Source: Symsagittifera roscoffensis (Eukaryota > Xenacoelomorpha > Acoela > Convolutidae). From it: a stretch of 64,000 nt of DNA. Positions 20,879 through 32,588 of this stretch are shown here, piece by piece. Location: positions 36,023,152 to 36,087,151 of the forward strand of contig NC_087066.1 of the NCBI RefSeq assembly GCF_963678635.1, written 5' to 3'. The translations under genes and the position numbers were made by a program. Numbering within the stretch: position 1 is the stretch's first letter; every line of letters begins with the position of its first letter. Below the pieces are notes generated by a model that saw only the letters and a list, made by a program, of their open reading frames with translations, had not been told where the DNA came from and searched no databases.

Positions 20879-22290
20879 ACTGTCCCAAGTCCTTTTGGTA
20901 CCGTCACACAACTTTTTTGTACCGTCCCAACACTTTCCGGTACTGTCCAAGACTTCTATGTACTGTCCCAAGACCCTCTCGTGCTGTCCCAAGACTTCCT
21001 CGTGATGTCCCAAGACTGTACTGTCCCAAGACTGCACTGTCCCAAGACCACTGTCCCAAGACCACTGTCCCAAGACTGCACTGTCCCAAGACTACCGTCC
21101 CAAGACTGTACTGTCCCAAGACTACCGTCCCTAGACTACTGTCCCAAGACTGTACTGTCCCAAGACCACTGTCCCAAGACTGCACTGTCCCAAGACTACC
21201 GTTCCATGACTGTACTGTCCCAAGACTACCGTCCCAAGATTACTGTCCCAAGACTGTACCGTCCCAAGATTGCACTGTCCCAAGACCACCGTCCCAAGAA
21301 TGCACCGTCCCAAGACTACTGTCCCAAGACTGCACTGTCCCCAGACCACCGTCCCAAGACTACTGTCCCAAGACCGTACTGTCCCAAGACTACTGTCCCA
21401 AGACCACTGTCCCAAGACCACTGTCCCAAGACCGCACTATCCCAAGACTGCTGTCCCAAGACTACTGTCCCTGTACTGTCCCATGACTGTACTGTCCCAA
21501 GACTACCGTCCCAAGACTACTGTCCCAAGACTGTACTGTCCCAAGACCACTGTCCCAAGACTGCACTGTCCCAAGACTACCGTTCCATGACTGTACTGTC
21601 CCAAGACTACCGTCCCAAGATTACTGTCCCAAGACTGTACCGTCCCAAGATTGCACTGTCCCAAGACCACCGTCCCAAGAATGCACCGTCCCAAGACTAC
21701 TGTCCCAAGACTGCACTGTCCCCAGACCACCGTCCCAAGACTACTGTCCCAAGACCGTACTGTCCCAAGACTACTGTCCCAAGACCACTGTCCCAAGACC
21801 ACTGTCCCAAGACCGCACTATCCCAAGACTGCTGTCCCAAGACTACTGTCCCTGTACTGTCCCATGACTGTACTGTCCCAAGACTACCGTCCCAAGACTA
21901 CTGTCCCAAGACTGTACTGTCCCAAGACCACTGTCCCAAGACTGCACTGTCCCAAGACTACCGTTCCATGACTTTACTGTCCCAAGACTACCGTCCCAAG
22001 ACTACTGTCCCAAGACTGTACCGTCCCAAGATTGCACTGTCCGAAGACCACCGTCCCAAGACTGCATCGTCCCAAGACTACTGTCCCAAGACTATACTGT
22101 CCCAAGACCACCGTCCCAAGACTACTGTCCCAAGACTGTACTGTCCCAAGACTACTGTCCCAAGACCACTGTCCCAAGACCACTGTCCCAAGACTGTACT
22201 GTCCCAAGGCCGCACTGTCCCAAGACCGTACTGTCCCAAGACCGCTGTCCCAAGACTCTTCGGTACTGTCCCAGGACTTCTCTACCAAGT
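20879..22290. repeat. CTGTCCCAAGAC minisatellite in leader, copy 1
   Basis: About 1.4 kb of units of 14 and 16 bp sharing the core ctgtcccaagac, with variants (accgtcccaagac, tgtactgtccc). Inside it a segment of 381 bp is tandemly doubled (about 21180-21560 and 21561-21941). Long open frames on both strands, up to 480 codons, arise only because the unit lacks stops; I do not regard them as genes. It lies between the primer binding site and gag of the outer element. Confidence 0.95.
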
Positions 22291-23780
22291 GTTGGGATAG
22301 TGGGAACTCTTCTCTTTCGTTATCGGGACTCTTGAACCACTGTACCTGATACCACCACTCGAGCTCTAGTAAAAAAAATTCCCAAAAAACCCAATCTTAC
22401 TGGCCAAAAGTTAGAATTACCGACCCCCCTGTATTTATCTCCCTTTTAATATTTTGATGCAAGTTGAAACCCAACTTGTTCGGGAGTGTCTTGTGATCAC
22501 CTGTTTGTTCAAAACCGATTAAAATTTTTTACCAAAAACATGAATACTTAAACAGGGAAAAAATAATAAAAACAGAAAGATAAACCCACTTAAATTTCAA
22601 AGGTGATTTGTGTCAACCTTTTATTAGAAAAAACGTCTGGTACCTGATTGCCACGCGTTTTCCTCCCCCCTGCTAGCAATCTTATAGGGTATCACAAAAA
22701 CTGTCTACTTCCCTTCCCCCACACGATCCAACCAGGGTACCTACCTCAATTCGATCTTAAATTTGGATATCCGCTTCTTATAATCAACGCGTGTAAGATT
22801 CTGATGTAACTAGAACGACGATGTCGATCAATTAGTTACTCTAATGTGTCCCCCCTTTTTACAATTTGCAACCGCCAACCTCTAACCTAACCAGCTCCTC
22901 TTCTAACCTCCCCCCTGTTTAGCCCCCTCTTAAGCCGAAAATTCCCTTATGCGCTGGTTGCTAAACCTCTCAAGAGAAAACCGTAGAGCCTGTTTCCAAG
23001 CTCTGCTTAAGTAAAAATGTTCCTCAAAACAATGGGGTTCCGCTTATCTAATTTTACACTTATCTCCTATAATGCAATGTGGATTCTAGCGATACCCGAT
23101 TGATCAACCAGAATACCTCTGTGTGTCCTCTTTTGGTTGTTCTAATTCCGCGCTGATTGTCTCCTTGACGTGTCCTGCACCTGATCACCAGCACCAATTT
23201 CCCACTTGGCTGGTCACCTGTTCCAGTCAAGTCTCCTAATGGTCCAGCTAAGTCCCTGTGAACCACTTTCCTACTCGACTGGTCACCTCTTCCAGTTAAG
23301 TCTCCTAGTGGTCCAGCTAAGTTGCAAGCTATCTGAAAACCCTTAACAACGCCCCACACTCGGGCACCTTATTAAGTTGCTGAATTAATCGAAACGATCG
23401 GTCTTATAAAAACAGTATGGGTATACTATTAAATTAATATAAAGGTTTGATCCAATTAATCTGGTGTCAAAGTCACTGTCATTTTTTGTTTTATGGTTTT
23501 TGTTCCTTTTTCTATTCTTTTTCGGTTTTTGTTTCGCTTTTTGTCTTTTTGTTCGTTTTTTAGTCCCCCTTATTACCCCCCCCCCCTTACTCGGTTAGCT
23601 AGGCCTCATTTGGAGACCGTTTTACCAGGTAGTTTTCTCAAGTTTTCTTAAAAAGCTATCACGGTTCGACCGGAAGATTTGCACAATCCCGCTGAACCGT
23701 ACCACAGGTACTCTAGAATGGGCATGTAGCACGGAGCTGTTTCAAGTGGGTTCGACTCCGTAGTCATTATGTCGTAAAAA
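22291..23780 (-). other. Untranslated leader of outer element, copy 1
   Basis: About 1.5 kb without credible coding content between the minisatellite and the primer-binding-site candidate. It has C- and T-rich tracts (for example a C run at 23577-23587) and a direct duplication at 23208-23321. A 99-codon open frame (23359-23060) merely translates that duplication. Confidence 0.6.
23208..23321. repeat. 45-bp direct duplication in leader
   Basis: Two copies of about 45 bp beginning ctggtcacct and ending ggtccagctaag, at 23208-23252 and 23277-23321, differing at a few bases. Also present in the duplicated copy at +11,350. Confidence 0.85.
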
Positions 23781-23795
23781 CACCCAGGAGCGCCA
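23781..23795 (-). promoter_or_regulatory. Candidate tRNA primer binding site, copy 1
   Basis: Read on the minus strand this is TGGCGCTCCTGGGTG. TGG is the expected start of a site pairing with a tRNA 3' CCA end. It stands 11 nt after the LTR end (TGTTACA on the minus strand) and recurs with one change at the same distance from the inner element's LTR. The priming tRNA is not identified. Confidence 0.55.
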
Positions 23796-23806
23796 TAAAA
23801 ACATTA

Positions 23807-24346
23807 TGTAACAGTCACCTACTTGAGGTTAAAGAAAAATAGACCCTATAACCATTGACTCAAGAGTCAGGGACACTATCTCTTGTGTTTTTCCACCTCA
23901 AACGGTCGGAGCCAATTCGGTTCACTTGCGACATGAGACTAAAAACCCGTTACAGCTTAAATGCCACTACTATAATACCCCCACTCTGGAAAATAAGAAC
24001 GTCCCCATACTTAGGTCTCAAAATACCCAAAATACCCGAACGCCGTTAAAAACAGGGTCGGAACAGTCCGTACAGTTCCTTTTTATTAGACAGCAAAACT
24101 TTGATCCATTTCAGATGGATCAAACTAAAACTCTCCTTACATCAACATAACAATCATAAAGCACACTCAAGAAAACTAAACTGAATACTCACATATCGGC
24201 ACACTCGAGAATTGGGATAACTAAATTAATCAGTAACTCTAGCATTAAGTATAATAACTTGAGAAGTTTGCTACTAATAAATTCCAGCAAGGGAAATAAG
24301 TTTTTACTCGAGAATTAAGTTTTGGAACTGACCATTGGGATACCCC
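23807..24346 (-). repeat. LTR remnant of outer element, copy 1
   Basis: 540 bp starting TGTAACAGTCACC on the plus strand, next to the primer-site candidate. This is where an LTR end is expected (TG...CA termini). It is cut at 24347 by a second TGTAACA that begins a complete 912-bp LTR. The inner element's 5' LTR lacks this block. Either this is the remaining part of the outer LTR after nested insertion, or the long form is the full LTR and the short form arose by deletion between the two TGTAACA repeats. Confidence 0.55.
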
Positions 24347-25258
24347 TGTAACATTCGCCCGGAAGATACATATCGACGGAAAATAAAGCTAGGTTCTAAG
24401 ACGACTGGCTAACGTCTAAACAGAGCTCTACATGCTTTTCACCGTCTCTAACAAGCCAGTTCTTTTGGTTGTCCTTCTAACATCGGGTCGACAAAACGTT
24501 ACTGCTTTCGGCTTCGGTCAAAACACTCAAATTAACTAGATTACATGCAGAAACAGTGAGCTCACGGCTAGGTCTCAGTATCCCCAGACCACGAGGTCAC
24601 TCCTAAAATCAGGGCTACTACTATTTATTGAATTATTATTGTTTTTGTTCAGTAGATAAAAATCATCATCTCCATCGAAGATGGATCAACCCTTTCCCCC
24701 AACTCCTAGCTTCTCATCCTAGCAAAATGAATTCAGATGTTAATTAAATTCAATTCAGGACATGATAGGGAAGCTAAAAGTTTGTATAAAATGATATAAG
24801 TTCCAGTCCCGAGACCTCTCCGGATTCTTGAATCCGGTTAAATAAGACCCTTATCTTCCTTCCGGAAGGTTGTCTTCCACCCTTCACCGTTTTTCGCAAC
24901 GGCCTTGCAACTATTGTAGCGACACAATAGTTGCAACTCGGAACGGTCTCTGCTAATTCTGCAATTTGTTGTTGTTTTCCAATCACAATTTTCTTCGTTA
25001 TCGCTATCGCAACTAATGTTGTTGTGTTTTTTTCAGTTTCTTTTTCCAAAATGGCCGTTTTTGACGTTTCTTAGAATTGTTACGTCATCGATTTGAATTT
25101 TTAAATTTTAGGAATTTCCGAACCCTTCAGCCTTCACGATTTGTCCAATCGTTCGAATAACGCTCTTATTCCCTCAAAACCGCCAATTCGGAAGGTTCGC
25201 TGCTAAAAACTCGAAATTGCTGCGTCTGCATTTTTGTCCATTCTGGTCGAATGTCACA
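24347..25258 (-). repeat. Complete LTR, duplicate of the inner element's 3' LTR
   Basis: 912 bp with near-perfect inverted ends, TGTAACATT and AATGTCACA. It matches 35697-36607 (about 99%) and 55070-55981 (about 94-95% by eye). TTTATT at 24624-24629 gives AATAAA on the minus strand, a candidate polyadenylation signal that all three LTRs share. This copy came with the 11.7-kb duplication. Confidence 0.85.
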
Positions 25259-26091
25259 TACTCCCAGACAGTCCGGTCAATGTCCTCATTGAATCTCGCA
25301 ATGTTCTTAAAATTGGTACAGTGTCATCGAGCAGAATTTACAAAATGCACGAAATTACTTTTATCCGCGTCATATCGACTCACTGCAGAATATAAATGGC
25401 ATCATACTACATCACTATAGCCTTCAATTTTTTTCATTAATCTGCACATTGAGGATATGACCTAAGATAAAAACATCGTTTCTGACTTCCAATGTCAATG
25501 CCCTGATTAAAATTTTTTTCTCCTAGTTTTTTAAAAGATGTTGGTTTGCAGGACAGTCCTGCCAACCAACAAGCTAAAATTATCCTACTATGCTTCTTCC
25601 CTTCGGAAATCTTGCTTGTTATTGTCCTGAATATTAAAACTAAGAAACTCTGTGGTTAGAAAGAACAATGAAACAATCTCCCTCTTCGAGAGATTACCCA
25701 AGCCTTTCATATCACCACAAAGTGATCAGTTCTCCTAGTTGATTAAAAACAGTCATGCAGGCTGGAATATTTAAATATACTCTTTACTCTAAAGCCTTTC
25801 TAAATAAATAGTAAGTGTCTCTAAAGCCACTAACTAAAATCAAAATGCAAATTTATAAATGCAACAAATTCTTTAATGTTCAAAGCTCAACTAAATGTTT
25901 CAGTTTTCAATTACAACTTGGTTGCTTAGTTTCTCACTTGAGTGTTTTCACACACATAAAACAATTCTGAGTTTTAACTTCTTCTTTTTCGTCACTCCTT
26001 TGTTTCTCTTCTTTTCGTCGTTTAGAAGTTCTAAAACTTCTAAATTCTTCTAATTTTCTTTCTTTTTGCCTCTTGTTCTTTCGACCGTTTG
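25259..26091 (-). other. 3' untranslated region before LTR, copy 1
   Basis: AT-rich stretch of about 830 bp between the end of ORF E3 and the LTR. No coding signal seen. Just before the LTR the minus strand reads a short purine stretch, GGGAGTA, the only candidate for a polypurine tract, and a weak one. Confidence 0.5.
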
Positions 26092-27914
26092 TCAATGTTC
26101 CATCTCTTCCTCCTGTGACGCTGACTCTGCACTTTCAGTTTCTGTGTCTTGCAACACATCGTTAGCTATTCTGACGCTGTTGGAAGCAGTCCTCCAACAC
26201 TTCTGCTCTTCTACCCTCTGTTTGTCTTTCTCCAAATCTTTCTTCAACATCTCTTCCTTCTCCTTTCCACTACGTTCACTCGTCCTGGAAATTATCTTTA
26301 CAGCGGTGGTCACTGCATTTCGATGAGTCACGAAAGCTCGCTTGAAAGCTCCTGCTCCAATGTCCAGCTGATATCCACTGTACGCTCTGCCGTGCTTCGA
26401 CATATGCTTTGTGGCATATTCGTACAACCATGCAGTCATGTTAGCTCTGAACTATGGCATTAATCGTCTTCTTGCCCATATCTATTTCACTTCCATCGGA
26501 ATGTTCAGAATCTTGCACATTGTCTCAAAAAGATCTAAATCTTTTAGACAATCCAATTTCTGCAACCGTTCTCTCGTCGGTGCCTCCTGTCTATTGTTTT
26601 CTCTCACATGAGCCTCCAGCCATCGTATTGCCATCATAACTCCCACTATCACTACCGTTATGGGCCGCGATGAGTCTGGTAAACCCATGGAGAGCAGCTC
26701 TCCAGAGTCCCAGATCAACACCAGATTACCACGATCGGGATACCACCAGGTCTGCAGCAAGCTGTGGCAGGGAAACTCGATATGTGTCAACATGATGCTC
26801 CTCCAATTACGTTTTCCCGAAGCTTCCAGTAATGGTTCTACTTCCATCATCACTCGGTAGACTTCATCATTCTCGTCTGCTGTATTTTAATCCGTAACGG
26901 TTGATCCTCTCTGTTTGTGTCTTTCAAAGTCACTGAAGTTCCCACTCACGTATCCCATGAACTTCCTTCCCAGTATCGATTCCAACTCCTTCTTTGTTCT
27001 CTCTGGAACTGCTGAGAACATCTTACTTAGCAACTCGTAAGATTTTTTGGACATTCTCGTTAGTCTCACACACTTTGGCACTGAGAAGGCTTGATCCACG
27101 ATCGTTCTCGTACTCTTTACATCTACAGCAACGAAATGCACCGGGTATCTGCTCTTGCACATTGGAGCCAATGTCGATCCCACCAAATATCGTGCTCCTG
27201 ATGGTCTACATTAAGACTCACTGTGTCTGATGTTCATTTCCGTCTCGATCGCTTCCCTCCATTTTCCTATGTACTTTTGCTCAGTTTGCAGAACTCCTGG
27301 GAACACTTCTACACTGATGGTTGTGACCATCTCATGTTTCTGTGCTAGATTAAATAGTGACTCCAGACCTCCACAAACGTGACATTCCAGTCCACAGACT
27401 TCCGCCAGACAGCTACCAGGTTTGACCCAGTCTTCTGGTCCCCAGCCAGGCAACTCCACTTTGTCTTCCCCGTTGCTCCTAGAGGCTGTTATCATCACAT
27501 TATATATGATGTTCAGGTCACGCAGGTTACAATCTGCGTTCAGCTCCCTCTGCACGTCTTGTGTCGCCCGTAATATCGTGTCAGCATTGGGACTAGGACA
27601 CCATTATGGTCTCATCAGTTCCCACACTACCATCAAGCTCGTTCTCAGTAGTTCATCTGAGAATCCCAACCCAAACTCCACTCTTTTGTCAGATTTTGGT
27701 AAGGAAGGTGCAGTCACCTCTTCTTCAAAGACCAGTCCCAATTTGGTCTGTGGATTATTAGCGCTCTTAATCGTTACAATCCTCGACGTCCAGAATCTTA
27801 GCAACACTGCATGCTCGTAATCGAAGAAGCAATCGCGTATGTCTTCACTCAGGAAAGGGTTGTATGCTATCCCTATGATTCCGGACACGTAGCTGTACGA
27901 CTTCTTCTTGATCG
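26092..27914 (-). pseudogene. C-terminal part of ORF E3, duplicated copy
   Basis: Copy of 37439-39254. One frame throughout (segments starting at 27888, 27555, 27186, 26853 and 26439) interrupted by in-frame TAA at 27604, 27211 and 26887 and two TAG near 26482 and 26450. The segments are longer than chance and their frame never shifts, so it was one protein. Features: Cys cluster CLAEVCGLECHVC (near 27380), a short hydrophobic run ITVVIVGVMMAI (near 26640) and a charged coiled-coil-like end (KEEMLKKDLEKDKQRVEEQK). At 27915 it is fused to RT sequence by the duplication junction. Confidence 0.7.
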
Positions 27915-28612
27915 CTCGATGTGGTCCTCCAGTGTAGGCGTCGCAATTACCACGTCATCCACGTAGCACATTACCAGGTTGCCGTATTTCTTTGTCACAC
28001 CTATCAATGCGTGTGCCATCAACCGTTGAAATGTAGCCGTGGCATTGCAAAGACCAAACGGCATCCGTTTCCATTGAAACAGCCCCAGCTCGCAGGCGAA
28101 CCCCGTTTTTTCCCTGTCCTGCTTCCTCAGTGGGTCCTGCCAGAAAGCCAATCCTAAATCAAGAGTCGTAAGAAATTTTGCATCACCTAACTTCGAGAGG
28201 CTCTCATCAATTCTAGGTATGGGATAGGCATCCTACACCGTGATGGAGTTCAGATACCGAAAATCAGAAGAAAACCTCAATTGGTCGCCTTTCTTTTTGG
28301 CCATCACTACTCCACACGCCTACGGTGATTTGGATGGTTCTATCATATCATACTCTAATAAGGTCTCTATTTCTTTTCTACATGCATCCGATTTGTGCGG
28401 GGTCATGGCCTCGCCCCCTCCCTGTGCGGTACCGCAGTCTCCTCAAGCTCTATTTCATGTTCAACGAAATTACAACATCCAATGTTTGCCTTATGTTTCG
28501 AGAAAACGTCTTCGTTCCGCTCTACTACGTTCTTGACGGCCTCGAGCTGTTCATCCATTGCCTTACCCCTCAAGTGTTCTATTTCAGGTAAAACTGGTTG
28601 ATCCATTTCCAT
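27915..28612 (-). pseudogene. RT fragment, outer element copy 2
   Basis: N-terminal and palm part of RT, as in 16213-16911, with YVDD at 27954-27965 and MPFGLCNATATFQR. It ends at the duplication junction with a few codons of foreign sequence. It carries the same two TAG nonsense codons (near 28320 and 28233) as copy 1. The C-tract near 28415 is shorter than in copy 1, which changes the local frame. Confidence 0.88.
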
Positions 28613-28699
28613 CTCCTCTAGTGTGGGTCTTTCTGGGAAATTTGAACAGCTCCAAAGTCCATCGTCTGTCTCTGACTTAAGTGATTTTACAAGACCTGA

Positions 28700-30517
28700 T
28701 TAACCTTTTATTTTCTTCAATCGTCTCAAGATACAAATTTTGTCCGTTTGATTGGGACAATCAATAACTTCATTCTGTTTTGGATTTTCAGTCATTTCAT
28801 ATCGAGTTTTCACGGGTAAAGCATATCCCAGCTTCCTTCCCCTTTGTATCGTGATGGGTATATCAAGAGTATTCAACAAGACACTGACGCAGAGGCCGCT
28901 CTTGGTTATCGAGAAGGATCTTCCTGAAACAGCAGCACATTGACTATTAGGTTTTGGGACTATGCATACTTGCTTGTTATCACTTAGTTCATTATGGTTT
29001 TTCTTTCGCACGCTTACAATTGCCGCTTCGTTCGCTTCCAGACTCACCCTCCTACTCAAGATTACCGGTGCTTTATTTTCACTCGCCATTATTAAATTTA
29101 CCGGTTTAATTGCGTACCTCCTATCCGGGTTCCGTATCCTGAACATAGCATTGTTTAAATCAATCGTTACGTCGAAGTTCCTGGTGAAGTCTCTGCCTAA
29201 AATGAGTTGGTCAGACTCATCTAGGTTTTCTACCACGAGAAAGCTCATCCACAGGTTGCGTTCCTCCAGGTTTAGGGCTATTATTGGTGTTCTGCCTAGC
29301 ACCCGCAGCGCCCCTTTGTTTGCAGCTGACAGCCGTGTTCTTGAGTCTTTCAAGTCATCCTTATTGAAACCCATTCGCTCCCAAGTTTCAATTGGTATTA
29401 CACTCAAGACTGCTCCCGTATCAAGTAACCCGCGTAACTGAGTCTTCTTGCCACTTATGTCAAGCACGTGTGCTGACATATCTGCCTCCGTCCCGATGTG
29501 CATTGCATGTTCTTCCAACATGGCACAATGTCCAATCGATCTCATTTTCAGTTCTTCTTTGCCCACGTAGATCTGTCCGGCAAGGTCTTCGTGGCATGTT
29601 ATCATGGGTTTCGTGTAGATGTTTATCCCGTCTATGTTTAAAATCACCTCATGCGGACCATAAGCCTCCGTATATCTGTTCTCGACGCGGACTGACTTGC
29701 TGCCACCTCTTTTTAGTAGTGCCCTCAGGGCTCTAGAAGTTGTCTGCGGACTTATTGCACTTAAGTAGTCTGCGTACACATTAGTGTGCATTACTGTCTG
29801 ATCGTTGGTTTCGCTTAGATTCCTCGTTACTTCGTGACCGCCCACTGTGATTATTGACATTATCCTGGCTCCAATCTTCGTTTTGCCGAATGGCTTTCCC
29901 GTCACCATTTTCAGAATTTTGCATTTTCCACTCTTTGTCGCTCCCACTTCAGCTTCTGGCTTTGGCACTAACCCACTTAACGTCTCGTTCAAATTCTGCT
30001 TTTCGATCTCTTGTTTCAATCGTTGCTCGATTTCCCTCGTGGCTAGGTTTTGTTTCACTTTGCTGATGGCCTCTGCAGCTGCTCTCTCATAATTTGTCTC
30101 CAGAGAGTTCATGGCTTTGGCCTCCATGGCACTCTTGACTTGCGTTACAGCCTTCACCGTCTTGGTCGGTAATTCCGCACTCGGTGCCTCCGAATTTTTT
30201 GTTTCAAACTCAGTTTGTCTGTTTCTCTGGTTCTGCACCGCCGGTAAGGCCCACTTGTGCTTGGGGTGACTCTGGTTCTTGACCGCTTCCCAAAACAATG
30301 GACAGTTCATCCTGAAGTGCCCCTCTTGATTGCAGAAGAAGCATCTCGCACCTATTTTGATGATCAAGCCACTATAGAACTCGTGTTCTTCCATCTGGCT
30401 CATATCTTGCTCATCCGGTGCATATCCTAGGCTCTTCATGCCCTGCTTGTACGTCGTGCAATCCGCCACGTGATGATCCGCTGACCCGCAATTTGCGCAT
30501 GATCTACGTTTGTCCAT
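28700..30517 (-). pseudogene. Zinc knuckles and aspartic protease, outer element copy 2
   Basis: 605-codon frame, the longest pol frame in the window. Both knuckles are in one frame here (CANCGSADHHVADC near 30490, CFFCNQEGHFRMNC near 30340), because the 8 bp lost in copy 1 are present. Protease DTG in LLDTGAVLSV near 29420. It ends at the same TAA as copy 1, with the frame continuing into RT beyond it. Confidence 0.9.
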
Positions 30518-31152
30518 GTCATCTCTAGGCTTGTACCATGACGTTCTTTGTGGTTGACCCCCCCTTGCACATTCCTGTTCTTTGAGTACGAGTACTTCTT
30601 AGGCTTCATCAGCATGTACTCCCTTGACTTTTGTCTCATCTCTTCCTGAGTCGGTGCATTATCTTTCGACAGTGTATAGTATGTTGCCAACATTGTTCTC
30701 AAGTCGTCACTTTTTACCCCATCGATGAACTTCGAGGCGATGCTAAAGTTCCTTCTGTTTGTTGACTCTTCAGGGTCACTCCTTCGTCTCAAGCTCTCAA
30801 GATTATCCAGGAACTGATCAATTGACTCATCGTCCCTTTGCCTTCTCTTTTCAAATCTCATCATCGCTTGGTGACCCTTCATGCCTGACCCGAATCGATT
30901 CAACAATATCTCAAAGATCTTGTCCGCAGTGTCGCGTTCCTCCTCCTTCTTCGCAACTACACATTTTAACGCTGCGCCTTCTAGGTTGCTCAATATCGCC
31001 GTGCAGGCCTGTCTCTCGTCATTCAAGTTGTCTTGTTCCAGGTGTAATCTCATGACTTCTACCCATGTGTCGATGCACCCATCTATCTGAGTCATCTTTA
31101 AATTCTTTCGGCTTCTGGAAGGTTTTCCTGGATTTGCCACCTCCTCTTTCAC
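30436..31152 (-). pseudogene. Gag capsid domain, outer element copy 2
   Basis: Near-identical to 18727-19443 with a handful of substitutions. It overlaps the zinc-knuckle frame in a different frame; the shift is at the C-tract near 30560. Confidence 0.85.
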
Positions 31153-31296
31153 TCGAGTCAGTGTTACTCTAGGCGAAGGCCTCCAGTGTCCTGTTCATCA
31201 TTTCCCAGGTGCTCGCCGACGTCATGGCATCCGGTCTCACGTTATTGTTCGTCGTGGAATCCCCTGGACCACTCGTCGTATTTGCGGTTCCACTCT

Positions 31297-32390
31297 TCAT
31301 AATTGTCTTGCCCCCCCCCCCCCCGGTGCTGTGCTTGCTGCATCCCGGGTTAACGGTAACGGTGTTGACTCCCGTTTGTTCCGTTGTGGTTCCACAAAAT
31401 CGACTCTGTTGCCTTGTGTTCGATTTGTTACCAGATTGTCTTGTGTTATAGAGTTTCTCAAGATGGCATCCAGTTTGGACTGTATGGCACACGAACTCTC
31501 CGCCTGGTCTCTGCTCATAGTGTTCATCCTCGTCTCCAGATTCCCTAGCTTACTGTTCACGGTGTCATACCGTTGCTTCATTTCTTGCATGTCTTTCTTG
31601 ATGTTCTTCTCTCGGTCTTTGTCAGTGGCCTCTACCTTGTCTGACATCTGCTGAAGCTTTTCCTCCGTCGCCCTTGCCAGGTTAAAATAGTTGTCCAAGT
31701 ACTCGCTTTTGTTGTATCTTATTTCCTTCTTTATCACTTCTGGATCCTCCTCGCTGCACTTTAGTTTTTTGTCGACCTGATCTAACTTCGCCATTCATTA
31801 AATCGCCCAACTCAAGAGGAGTTTTCGTTTCATGGTCAGCTGATGCCCCATGACTAGCTGTTGCCCCATGTTTGACTTGATCATTTGCTGTTATGGTGGA
31901 AACTGTTCCGAACGTTTTGCCTTTCTCGGCCTTCGGTTCTTCCTCCACTATGTCTCTTGATTTCATTCCGACCATCATTGCGAACCTCTCTGTGAATGAC
32001 GTTCTTTTCGTTTGAGACTCGTCCTTTATGATTTCTGGCGTGTTGCCCGTTGTGTCCTCCACGGTGTCTATCGGCGAGAATTCCATCGACTTTTGCTTTT
32101 GTTCTTCCGCATTCGGCATCGGTGTCGACTCCATTGTCTTCTTCTCCACTTCATCAACACTCTGATCTGGTGTCTCAAGATCAATTTCTATAGCAGGTTT
32201 CGTCCGTCCCTCTTCAGCGCTTCCTCTGGTCTTGTTTTTCCTTTGCGCTTCTTGTGTTGACCATGCTCACTGAAAAGTTCTTCCTTGTTACTTTTTGGTC
32301 CCACGGCATCAGTTTTCGTTGCGACGAGTTATGTTTTGTCTTCGATTCTAGAACCCTTTTTTCTGCTATTGGTACCCTACTTCGCCTCAT
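31297..32390 (-). pseudogene. Gag N-terminus and coiled coil, outer element copy 2
   Basis: Duplicate of 19587-20680. Basic start (ATG at 32390, TGA at 32214), acidic part 32149-31682, coiled coil 31794-31297. The C homopolymer at about 31311-31324 is longer than in copy 1, showing slippage at this site since the duplication. Confidence 0.7.
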
Positions 32391-32588
32391 GATTTTTTTT
32401 TACAATTTTTTCTATCTACAATATTAATTTTTACAAATTTCTCTTCTAAGGATAAAAACTCTAAAAATATTCCTAATCCTCTTAAGTAAAATAAATCTTC
32501 AACTCGTGATCTTATTAGAGAAGATTTTTTTGATTTTAATCGTTCTGACGGATCCCTTTGCTTTTAATTGAGCGGTGAGCTATTTCTC

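Larger units (their letters stand above)
12271..24346 (-). mobile_element. Outer Ty3/gypsy-like LTR element, copy 1 (3' end lost)
   Basis: Minus-strand order: LTR remnant (24346-23807), primer-binding-site candidate, 3.1-kb leader with minisatellite, gag (20680-18727), zinc knuckles and protease (18808-16999), RT, RNase H, linker, integrase, macrodomain start. The order PR-RT-RH-IN and motifs such as CYVDDVVIAT place it in the Ty3/gypsy group. The 3' end, including most of the macrodomain, any further ORFs and the 3' LTR, was lost where array copy D abuts at 12270. Coding regions carry many stops and shifts. Confidence 0.85.
16213..27914. repeat. 11.7-kb tandem duplication, left copy
   Basis: 11,702 bp from within RT of the outer element to within ORF E3. 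The right copy starts at 27915. At the junction, gatcg (E3 side) meets ctcgatgtgg (RT side); tcg is common to both parent sequences (16210-16212 and 39252-39254), so the breakpoint has 3 bp of microhomology. Identity to the right copy is about 99% outside the minisatellite. Confidence 0.93.

Noticed and set aside
20879-22290. Regular short repeats considered as a CRISPR array.
   Set aside because: There are no unique spacers, units are 14 and 16 bp, and the sequence is eukaryotic.
20858-22300. 480-codon plus-strand open frame, and long frames on the other strand, over the minisatellite.
   Set aside because: The repeat unit contains no stop in most frames, so all frames are open; composition is purely that of the repeat.
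23060-23359. 99-codon frame with internally repeated GPLGDLTG.
   Set aside because: It is the translation of the 45-bp direct duplication in a non-coding leader; no homologous frame exists in the inner element.
23745-23795. GGTTCGACTCC near 23750 matches a tRNA B-box, so a tRNA gene was considered together with the acceptor-like cacccaggagcgcca.
   Set aside because: No T-stem partner, anticodon arm or A-box is present; the CCA-ending string is better explained as a primer binding site read on the minus strand.
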